Source: Gemmatimonadota bacterium (lineage in GTDB: Bacteria; Gemmatimonadota; Gemmatimonadetes; Gemmatimonadales; Gemmatimonadaceae). Taken from it: a stretch of DNA of 6,462 bases. The stretch spans positions 1 to 6,462 of the forward strand of contig QHUV01000332.1 in NCBI GenBank assembly GCA_003222065.1. The letters are read 5' to 3'. Under the pieces are notes generated by a model that was not told where the DNA came from, did no database searches, and was given only the letters and a program-made list of their open reading frames with translations. This document shows, one piece after another, positions 1-5,564 of this stretch (position 1 is its first letter; every line of letters begins with the position of its first letter). The translations under genes were made by a program, and so were the position numbers.

Positions 1-1456
1 TGGCGTCAGGTGAGAGTTGAGCCGTACCGCTGATCTTCTCGCGAATGAGCTTTCGATTCCCCGTCGTGGCGTCGATCAGGTAGATGTCGTCGCCCTCGTC
101 GCCCCACATGCGCTCGATCGCGTATCGCTCCGAGCTGGCAGCCAGCGCCACGTGTCCGTCGTCCGCGACGGAGACGGCCGGCATCGAGTCATTCGCCAGC
201 CTAACGAGCTTCTTCGTCGCGAGATTGTAGATCGTCTCGAAGGAACGGAGCCGATCACGCCCAGCCTCGATCTTTTGCTGCGGCTGGAGCCGCGGATCTT
301 TCCAGGACCACAAGTCGAAGACGGCTTTGTCGTACAGGGAGTCGGAGGGAATTGAATCCATCACCGCGGGCGCGACGCCAAACAGGATGGCATTGCCGTT
401 TCGCGTGAAGGCGACGCGGCCGTTGTCGGAGACCCCAAGCTCGTCGCCGATCGCTGCGGAGCTGACCACTGCCTGCGCTGACGGGGACTTGAGGTTCGCG
501 TAGTAGAGCGTGTATCGAGGATGCTCCTTCGCCGCATCCTCGCGATCCGAGACAAATGCCGCCTGCGCGCCGGAGCGGTCGAAAGCGAATTGCTTGTACG
601 CCCCACGGCCAACGAGCAAGCCGATCTCCCGGCCATCGGCTGGCGAAACCACATAAGCGCCGTTGCGCGTGCTATCGCGAGAAGAGATGGTATAGCCCAG
701 CCACTTGGCGCTGTCGTCGAGCGCGTATGTGGTGACATCGTTGATCCGACGCTCGGCACCCGTGCCAAGATTTCGCAAGACGAGCGTCGAGCCGAACTCG
801 GGGCGCCGGGCACGCGTCGAGTCACTCACGGGACGAGGCCGGCCGCCGGGCGTTGCGGCGTTCGCCTGCGTCGTGCTGGCGCGCGCCGACGAGTCACGTG
901 CGGCGCGGTTCGCAGTGCTGCTGTCCACAGGCTCCAACAGGTACGCGACCCACGTTCCCGACTCGCGTGCTGTGCGGAACGAACGCACGCGCGAAACGTT
1001 CGTCACCTGTCCACTGGAGAGATCGACGATCGCGAGCGCTGCTTTCGGTTGGTCGGCCGGTCGACGCTTCTCTCGGCGAGCACGCTCGTACTCGCTCATC
1101 GGCGCGTACGTCAGCGCGAGCGCGAATTTGCTGTCCGACGTGATCTGAGCGGGTGGCGCGGCGTTCGTCGTGTCCCGCGCGCCGGCAACCATTTGTGGCC
1201 GGCCAATGAAGCCGCGTTGAATGCGATACTCGGTTGAGCCGCTTGTCGCACGCACAATGAGCTCACCGTCGCCGACCTGCGGAACAAGTGAGTAAACCAC
1301 CCAGCGTCCGTCATTCGAGATCGCCGGCGATGATATGGAGCGCCAGTGATCCCAGTCGTCGGGAGTGAGCGCGCGCTTGGGCGCCTGCGCTATGGCGGTG
1401 ACGGAGAATGCGGCGAGCATCCCTGACACCGAGATGATAGCCAAGGGGCGATGCAT
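1..1456 (-). CDS. S9 (prolyl oligopeptidase-like) family peptidase, N-terminal part, runs off left edge
   Basis: The minus strand is open without a stop from an ATG at 1456 down to the window edge (485 codons). Residues 1-25 form a signal peptide: MHRPLAIIS, then a hydrophobic stretch ending AIAQA, so the protein is probably periplasmic or secreted. The following residues, DDWDHWRSISSPAISNDGRWVVYS, repeated SxDG turns, and a DLWSWKDPRLQPQQ stretch near residue 381 are typical of the beta-propeller half of S9-type peptidases. The serine hydrolase domain (GxSxGG) would lie beyond the window, so peptidase activity is inferred from the propeller only. Residues about 178-216 are a low-complexity Ala/Ser/Thr/Arg-rich insert, probably a surface linker. 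The start was chosen because it gives a full signal peptide. There is no Shine-Dalgarno upstream; the leader is C/T-rich because of the 24-bp repeat. It is transcribed divergently from the sulfur operon. A TolB-like or other propeller protein is the alternative. Confidence 0.85.
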   Translation of the reverse strand, partial: MHRPLAIISVSGMLAAFSVTAIAQAPKRALTPDDWDHWRSISSPAISNDGRWVVYSLVPQVGDGELIVRATSGSTEYRIQRGFIGRPQMVAGARDTTNAAPPAQITSDSKFALALTYAPMSEYERARREKRRPADQPKAALAIVDLSSGQVTNVSRVRSFRTARESGTWVAYLLEPVDSSTANRAARDSSARASTTQANAATPGGRPRPVSDSTRARRPEFGSTLVLRNLGTGAERRINDVTTYALDDSAKWLGYTISSRDSTRNGAYVVSPADGREIGLLVGRGAYKQFAFDRSGAQAAFVSDREDAAKEHPRYTLYYANLKSPSAQAVVSSAAIGDELGVSDNGRVAFTRNGNAILFGVAPAVMDSIPSDSLYDKAVFDLWSWKDPRLQPQQKIEAGRDRLRSFETIYNLATKKLVRLANDSMPAVSVADDGHVALAASSERYAIERMWGDEGDDIYLIDATTGNRKLIREKISGTAQLSPDA

Positions 1457-1464
1457 GGAAAAAA

Positions 1465-1525
1465 GGGGCTGGGGAGAAGCGCCGCAGAGGGGCTGGGGAG
1501 AAGCGCCGCAGAGCGGCTGGGGAGG
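1465..1525. repeat. G-rich 24-bp tandem repeat, about 2.5 copies
   Basis: Copy 1 is 1465-1488 and copy 2 is 1489-1512, identical to each other. A partial third copy at 1513-1525 has one mismatch before it diverges. Each unit starts GGGGCTGGGGAG and ends GCCGCAGA. The array lies between the divergent starts of the S9 peptidase and the sulfur operon, so it forms the 5' leader of the peptidase mRNA on the minus strand and sits just upstream of the small-ORF ribosome binding site on the plus strand. The plus strand has four runs of GGGG at 1465, 1471, 1489 and 1495, so a G-quadruplex with a long central loop is possible. No function is known to me. Confidence 0.9.
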
Positions 1526-1526
1526 A
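1519..1526 (+). promoter_or_regulatory. Shine-Dalgarno GGGGAGGA for the small ORF at 1530
   Basis: GGGGAGGA at 1519-1526 contains GGAGG at 1521-1525, which ends four bases before the ATG at 1530. It is one of the two best ribosome binding sites in the window and is formed by the diverging end of the third 24-bp repeat copy. It supports translation starting at 1530 rather than at the far-upstream ATG codons in the same frame. Confidence 0.55.
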
Positions 1527-1529
1527 TCT

Positions 1530-1610
1530 ATGAAGATACGCGACGGCGTGGGGCGTCGTTGGGCAGCCCTCACGGTGGCGCTCGCTGTGGCGGTAGATTC
1601 GCAGTCATGA
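1530..1610 (+). CDS. Putative 26-residue small membrane or leader peptide, overlapping the exporter start
   Basis: The predicted peptide starts MKIRDGVGRRW, continues with a hydrophobic run AALTVALAVAV and ends DSQS. This is a positively charged N-terminus followed by a short signal-like or membrane segment. It has a good Shine-Dalgarno four bases upstream, and its TGA stop (1608-1610) overlaps the ATG (1607-1609) of the TSUP exporter in an ATGA arrangement. The exporter has no clear ribosome binding site of its own, so translational coupling through this small ORF is an attractive inference. I recognise no family. It could instead be a chance ORF; conservation of the peptide or of the ATGA overlap in relatives would decide. 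Confidence 0.4.
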   Translation: MKIRDGVGRRWAALTVALAVAVDSQS

Positions 1611-2410
1611 TCGGCTACGTGCTCGCCCTTGCCATCGGCCTCTCGCTCGGCATCCTTGGCGGAGGTGGCTCCATTCTTACCGTGCCGATCTTCGTGTACG
1701 CAATGGGCTATTCCGCCAAACAAAGCATCGCGATGAGTCTCCTCGTCGTCGGGGCGACGAGCCTCGTTGGAGCCATTCGACACTGGCGCGCCGGAAGCTT
1801 CGACGTCCGCGCTGCGTTGGTATTCGGCGTTCTGGCCATGGTCGGTGCTCGCATCGGTGCCGAGGTCGCGCGCTTCGTTCCCGGAATCGTTCAACTATCG
1901 CTGCTGGGCGTGGTCATGATCGTTGCCGCCGCGCTGATGCTTCGACGTCGCGATCAGTCTCCCGAAGTGGTGCAGAACCCGCGTCCGAGCAGCACGGTTG
2001 TCGCGGTGGCGACGGCAGTCGTCGGCCTAGCCGTCGGCGTGTTGACGGGACTCGTCGGCGTTGGCGGCGGCTTCCTGTTCGTGCCGTCGCTCGTCCTTCT
2101 CGCGCGGTTGCCAATGAAGACTGCGGTCGGGACCTCGTTGTTCGTGATCGCGTTGAGCACGGCGTCCGGCGCGTTGGGCTATCGTGGCCAAGCCACCGTC
2201 CCGTGGGACGTCGTCGCCTGGTTCACGGTGATTGCGACCGTGGGGATCTTTGTCGGTACCCATCTCGTGCACTATGTCTCGCAGCAGGCGCTGCGGCGTG
2301 CCTTCGCGTACTTTCTTTTCGGCATGGCGGGGTTCGTGTTATATCAGAACCGCGCTGTGATTGCTCACCCCTTTGCCGCTCTGCGGCCGTCCAGCGCCGG
2401 CACGCGATGA
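1607..2410 (+). CDS. TSUP (TauE/SafE) family membrane exporter, probably for sulfite or another sulfur anion
   Basis: The product has 267 residues, the usual size for the sulfite exporter TauE/SafE family. It has the two-fold internal repeat of that family. Each half carries a glycine-rich loop followed by a proline-containing helix: GILGGGGSILTVP at residues 15-27 and GLVGVGGGFLFVP at 148-160. Each of these is followed by a KxxxxxSL-type segment (KQSIAMSLL near 38, KTAVGTSLF near 171). About eight hydrophobic segments are visible, split by a charged cytoplasmic loop at about 113-130 (RRRDQSPE). The ATG at 1607 was chosen because the protein then begins directly in the first membrane helix; an upstream ATG at 1451 would add 52 residues that translate the 24-bp repeat. 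The stop is seven bases before the persulfide dioxygenase start. The pairing suggests export of sulfite made by that enzyme; TSUP substrates vary, so the substrate is inferred. Confidence 0.9.
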   Translation: MIGYVLALAIGLSLGILGGGGSILTVPIFVYAMGYSAKQSIAMSLLVVGATSLVGAIRHWRAGSFDVRAALVFGVLAMVGARIGAEVARFVPGIVQLSLLGVVMIVAAALMLRRRDQSPEVVQNPRPSSTVVAVATAVVGLAVGVLTGLVGVGGGFLFVPSLVLLARLPMKTAVGTSLFVIALSTASGALGYRGQATVPWDVVAWFTVIATVGIFVGTHLVHYVSQQALRRAFAYFLFGMAGFVLYQNRAVIAHPFAALRPSSAGTR

Positions 2411-2417
2411 CACGACC

Positions 2418-3686
2418 ATGCTCCTGAAGCGCTTCTACGACGAGGCACTCGCGCAAGCGAGCTATCTCGTGGGCGCGGAAACGACCGACGAGGCGCTCGT
2501 GATCGATCCGACGCGAGACGTCGAGCCGTATCGCATTGCCGCGGCGAGCGAGGGGCTCCGTATTACGCACGTCACCGAGACGCACATTCACGCCGACTTT
2601 CTCTCCGGAGCGCGTGAGCTCGTTAGGCGTACGGGGGCTCGGCTGTTGCTCTCCGCCGAGGGCGATAGCGACTGGCAATACCGCATCGGCGCGTCGGATC
2701 GTGCCGAACTGCTCCGCGACGGCGACTCGTTCGCCGTCGGGGAGATTCGCCTCGACGTGCGCCACATGCCCGGCCACACGCCGGAGCACCTCATCTTCTT
2801 CGTCACCGACGGCTCGGCCGCGGATCGGCCGCTGGGCGTCTTCAGCGGCGACTTCATTTTCGTCGGCGACGTTGGGCGCCCCGACCTGCTCGAGCGCGCC
2901 GCCAATGTCACCGGCACCATGGAGGCGTCGGCTCGGGCGCTTTACCGCTCGCTGCGCCAGATGCGGGAGTACCCCGAGTATCTGCAGGTATGGCCCGGTC
3001 ACGGCGCCGGCTCGGCGTGCGGCAAGGCGCTTGGCGCGCTGCCGTCGACGACATTGGGTTATGAGCGACTGTTCAATTGGGCATTTCAGGAAGCGGACGA
3101 GGAGCAGTTCGTGCGCTCTGTCCTCGCCGGGCAGTCCGAGCCACCACGTTACTTTGGTCGTATGAAGTTGCTCAACCGCGACGGCGGGCCTCCGATCCCG
3201 GAGACGGCACCGCGCGCCGTCGACGCGTCCAGGCTAGCGACGGCACTCGGCGAGGGCTCCGCAACCGTTCTGGATACCCGCTCCTCCGCTGATTTCGCGA
3301 AGGGCTTCATTCCGGGCACGATCAACATTCCGAGTGGACGCAACTTCGCCACGTGGGCTGGCTCGCTCCTGTCGCCGGAGCGCGACGTGATTCTTGTCCT
3401 CGGTGGTGGCGAGGCGCGCTCGCGCGTCCTCGTCCGCGAGCTGTCGCTCGTCGGCATCGATCGCGTGATCGGATGGGCGGAGGTCGACGTTCTCGATGGC
3501 TGGCGTCGCCTCGGACGCTCGTTGGAATGCGTGCGCGCACTTGGCGCCCAGGCCGTCGCCGAACTACGGGATGCCACGGTCATCGACGTGCGCGCACAAT
3601 TCGAGTGGGACGCCGGCCGCATACGACGCAGGTCTCGCTGGATCCGCGTTAGCCGCTTTTGGAGGTCGCATGTCCGAAACGAGTAA
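2418..3686 (+). CDS. MBL-fold persulfide dioxygenase-rhodanese fusion (ETHE1/CstB-like), C-terminal rhodanese truncated
   Basis: The protein has 422 residues. Residues 1-250 are an ETHE1-type metallo-beta-lactamase fold: THIHAD at 55-60, PGHTPEH at 118-124, the metal Asp in FSGDFIFVGDVGRPD (D145) and WPGHGAGSACG at 192-202. Family knowledge assigns the iron ligands to H56, H120 and D145, and the reaction to O2-dependent oxidation of glutathione or similar persulfide to sulfite in the cytoplasm. A first rhodanese domain spans about 268-365 (LDTRSSADFAKGFIPGTINIP); its active-loop position reads VILVLGGGEARSR, with no cysteine, as expected for the non-catalytic first repeat. A second domain starts at about 378 (ATVIDVRAQFEWDAGRI) but stops there. 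The last 20 residues are Arg-rich and unlike any rhodanese, whereas another frame reads PHTTQVSLDPR then stop, which continues the domain. The catalytic cysteine of the second repeat is therefore absent. The start at 2418 fits the family N-terminus (MLLKRFYDE). It overlaps the next gene by 17 bases. Confidence 0.9.
   Translation: MLLKRFYDEALAQASYLVGAETTDEALVIDPTRDVEPYRIAAASEGLRITHVTETHIHADFLSGARELVRRTGARLLLSAEGDSDWQYRIGASDRAELLRDGDSFAVGEIRLDVRHMPGHTPEHLIFFVTDGSAADRPLGVFSGDFIFVGDVGRPDLLERAANVTGTMEASARALYRSLRQMREYPEYLQVWPGHGAGSACGKALGALPSTTLGYERLFNWAFQEADEEQFVRSVLAGQSEPPRYFGRMKLLNRDGGPPIPETAPRAVDASRLATALGEGSATVLDTRSSADFAKGFIPGTINIPSGRNFATWAGSLLSPERDVILVLGGGEARSRVLVRELSLVGIDRVIGWAEVDVLDGWRRLGRSLECVRALGAQAVAELRDATVIDVRAQFEWDAGRIRRRSRWIRVSRFWRSHVRNE
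3661..3666 (+). promoter_or_regulatory. Shine-Dalgarno GGAGGT for the PfpI/DJ-1 gene
   Basis: GGAGGT lies three bases upstream of the ATG at 3670 and fixes the start of the PfpI-like gene. The same frame is open much further upstream to 3496, but that part only shadows the dioxygenase gene. The site lies inside the frameshifted 3' end of the dioxygenase. Confidence 0.7.
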
Positions 3687-4242
3687 GACAATCTTGATCC
3701 TCGTCGGTCCCGAGTATGAGGACCTGGAAGTGTGGTATCCGAAGCTGCGGCTCGAGGAAGCCGGTTTCGAGACGAAGCTCGCCGGCATCGGTGAAAAGGG
3801 TTACCGCGGCAAGCACGGCTATCCGGCGACGATGGACGGACACGTTCGTGATTTTCCGACGGCGCAGTTGGTGGGCATCATTGCACCGGGCGGATGGGCG
3901 CCGGACAAGTTACGACGGGATCTCGATGTTCTGACCCGCGTGCGCGAGGTGCATGCCGCCGGCAAGCTCGTTGGCACCATCTGTCACGGGCCGTGGGTGC
4001 TCATCTCGGCGGGGATCGTGCGCGGACGGACGCTGACCTCGACGGTTGGGATTCGCGACGACGTCATCAATGCCGGCGCGACGTGGGTCGATCGACCGAC
4101 GGTCACGGACGGAAATCTCGTCAGTGCTCGCGTCCCGGCAGACCTGCCCGCGTTCTGCCTCGCGATGCTCGATGTCCTCGAGGGCCAGCGCTCGCGGACT
4201 CCCTTCCCTGCTGGCCGGCCCGAGTTGCGACTTTCCACCTAA
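3670..4242 (+). CDS. PfpI/DJ-1 superfamily protein (class I glutamine amidotransferase-like fold)
   Basis: The protein has 190 residues and aligns by eye over its whole length with archaeal PfpI. Recognisable blocks are EYEDLEVWYP at 15-24, YRGKHGYPATMD at 45-56, the IIAPGGWAPDKLR oxyanion region at 70-82, the nucleophile elbow TICHGPWVLISAG from 103, TSTVGIRDDVINAGATWVD, and DGNLVSARVPADLPAF near the end. By analogy with PfpI the active residues are E17, C105 and H106. Members have been described as proteases, chaperones and methylglyoxal/glyoxal-handling enzymes (Hsp31/YhbO/DJ-1), so the exact activity is uncertain. The cysteine nucleophile and the position directly after a persulfide dioxygenase make a role in thiol or electrophile stress plausible, but this is inference. 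It is intact and has the clearest ribosome binding site of the main operon genes. Confidence 0.93.
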   Translation: MSETSKTILILVGPEYEDLEVWYPKLRLEEAGFETKLAGIGEKGYRGKHGYPATMDGHVRDFPTAQLVGIIAPGGWAPDKLRRDLDVLTRVREVHAAGKLVGTICHGPWVLISAGIVRGRTLTSTVGIRDDVINAGATWVDRPTVTDGNLVSARVPADLPAFCLAMLDVLEGQRSRTPFPAGRPELRLST

Positions 4243-4252
4243 CGACTGATCC

Positions 4253-5342
4253 ATGCGTCTCCTGTCCGTCGCCCTGCTTGTTCCCGCGCTGCTGGCGGCG
4301 CAGCGGCCCACGCCGCCGGCCGCGCCGCCACGCGTCACGCTGCTCGTTCCCGCTCGCGTCTGGGACGGTCTCGAAAATCAGCCCCACGAGGGGTGGGCGG
4401 TATTGGTGCGTGGCGATCGGATCGAGGCCGTCGGTCCGCGGGCGGAATTGAGCGTGCCTAACGATGCGGCAATGATCGAGCTCGCCGGTGCAACACTCAT
4501 GCCCGGATTGATCGAAGGTCACTCGCACCTGTTGCTCCACCCGTACAACGAGACGCCGTGGGACGATCAAGTCCTGCATGAAGCGCTGGCCCTACGTGTC
4601 GCGCGGGCGGTGAACCATGCACGCGCCACGCTCATGGCGGGATGGACGACGGTTCGCGACCTCGGTACCGAAGGGGCCGGCTATGCCGACGTCGGTCTCA
4701 AGCAAGCAATCAATCAGGGCATTATTCCTGGACCGCGCATGGTCGTTGTCACTCGGGCGATCGTCGCGAAAGGTAGCTATGACGAGCTCGGGTCGCGCGG
4801 TCACCGTTCACTCCTCGACGGCCGAGGGCATGCGCCGCGCGATCGAGGCAGGTGTCGAATCCATCGAGCATGGCGACAACGGGACGCCGGAGATTTTTCG
4901 GATGATGGCGCAGAAGGGCATCTATCTGTGCCCGACGGTGGCCGCGGGCGATGCGATTCTGTCATACCGCGGTTGGCGCCGCGGCGTCGATCCGGACCCG
5001 CCGAGCATTCGTGAGAAAAAGGCGACTTTCAAGGCCGCGCTCGACGCCGGTGTTCCGATTTGCAATGGCAGCGATGTTGGCGTCTTCACGCATGGTGACA
5101 ACGCGCGTGAGCTCGAGCTGATGGTGAGCTACGGAATGACGCCCGTCCAAGCGCTCCGCGCCGCGACGTCGGTGAACGCGAAGATGTTGCACTGGGAGAG
5201 TCGCATTGGCGCGGTGAAGCCGGGCCTGTTGGCGGATTTGATCGCGGTGCAAGGAGACCCGACGCGCGAAATCTCGGCGACGCGTAGAGTACAGTTTGTG
5301 ATGAAGGGCGGAGAGGTCTTCCGGAGAAATGGGGCGGACTAG
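4253..5342 (+). pseudogene. Secreted metal-dependent amidohydrolase, broken by an internal deletion and frameshift near 4781
   Basis: The first part, from the ATG at 4253, reads a signal peptide (MRLLSVALLVPALLAAQ), the small beta-sandwich of amidohydrolases (PARVWDG, VRGDRIEAVG) and the metal motif MPGLIEGHSH with H90 and H92. It continues through [11 protein letters not shown] to [17 protein letters not shown] (residue 176, ending 4780). After that this frame is nonsense until a stop at 5014. The homologous protein resumes in a different frame at about 4785: [19 protein letters not shown] (metal His at 4809), [10 protein letters not shown] (His at 4869), the catalytic Asp in CNGSDVG (5073), and a normal end [15 protein letters not shown]...[10 protein letters not shown] with the stop at 5340-5342. 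Together the two parts encode about 361 residues, while relatives have about 430. The missing block includes the stretch that usually carries the metal-bridging lysine (IKVY-like). A deletion of roughly 200 bases that also shifted the frame explains this best. It starts 10 bases after the PfpI gene. Confidence 0.85.
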
Positions 5343-5355
5343 ATAGAAGTGCGCA

Positions 5356-5439
5356 CCGAAAACGACGGGCCGAAAACGACGGGCCGAAAACAACGGACCG
5401 AGAATGACGGGCCGAGAAGAGCGGACCGAGAACGACGCA
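5356..5439. repeat. Array of six contiguous 14-bp units, left arm of an inverted repeat
   Basis: Six units of exactly 14 bp run head to tail: 5356-5369, 5370-5383, 5384-5397, 5398-5411, 5412-5425 and 5426-5439. The first two are CCGAAAACGACGGG; later ones vary, for example CCGAGAAGAGCGGA. Unit boundaries form the near-palindrome CGG(G/A)CCG. The array begins 13 bases after the amidohydrolase stop. The same unit occurs in opposite orientation at 5497-5564, so the transcript can fold: 5406-5437 pairs with 5533-5564 at 29 of 32 positions, and two of the three mismatches become G-U pairs in RNA. Confidence 0.92.
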
Positions 5440-5564
5440 GCAAGTCAGGAAATCGGGGCGCGCGACGTGCGGCCGTTCGTCATTTTCCCACGCTCCATTC
5501 GGCCCGCTTTATTCGGTCCGTAGTTCTCGGTCCGTCGTTTTCGGCCCGCTCTTCTCGGTCCGTC
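5406..5564. terminator. Possible bidirectional hairpin terminator formed by the inverted 14-bp arrays
   Basis: The arrays sit between convergent genes (amidohydrolase ending at 5342 on plus, permease ending at 5509 on minus), where a bidirectional transcription stop is expected. The 32-bp stem (5406-5437 with 5533-5564) has a loop of about 95 bases and several alternative registers. There is no U-run typical of an intrinsic terminator, so a terminator or mRNA-end stabiliser role is only inferred from position and structure. Confidence 0.3.
5497..5564. repeat. Oppositely oriented 14-bp unit array, right arm of the inverted repeat
   Basis: Read on the minus strand, four full units at 5558-5545, 5544-5531, 5530-5517 and 5516-5503 are followed by a partial unit at 5502-5497. 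They have the same consensus as the left array (CCGARAACGACGGR). The partial flank at 5559-5564 (GACGGA on the minus strand) extends the match. Positions 5509 upward are also translated as the last residues of the APC permease. The stretch between the arrays, 5440-5496, holds no repeat unit and nothing else I recognise. Confidence 0.9.

Noticed and set aside
521..1237. Plus-strand open frame of 238 codons antisense to the S9 peptidase
   Set aside because: The minus strand carries a 485-codon frame with a signal peptide and clear propeller motifs; the plus-strand frame is Arg/Ala-rich with no recognisable motif, as expected for a high-GC shadow.
1451..1606. 52-residue N-terminal extension of the TSUP exporter
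   Set aside because: The extension translates the 24-bp repeat and other non-family sequence; the family protein begins with the first membrane helix at the ATG at 1607.
2223..3002. Minus-strand open frame of 259 codons opposite the dioxygenase gene
   Set aside because: It is antisense to well-conserved catalytic motifs on the plus strand and has no family signature of its own.
3496..3669. N-terminal extension of the PfpI-like protein, or a natural rhodanese-PfpI fusion
   Set aside because: The frame is open, but its product lacks rhodanese motifs, and a strong Shine-Dalgarno with an ATG at 3670 matches the start of PfpI proteins. The short AAYDAGLAGS stretch only faintly resembles a rhodanese C-terminus.
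4253..5342. Programmed frameshift in the amidohydrolase
   Set aside because: No slippery heptamer is visible at the junction, and about 70 family residues are missing, which a frameshift alone would not explain.
5356..5439. CRISPR array
   Set aside because: Units are 14 bp and contiguous, with no unique spacers between them, and no cas genes are in the window.
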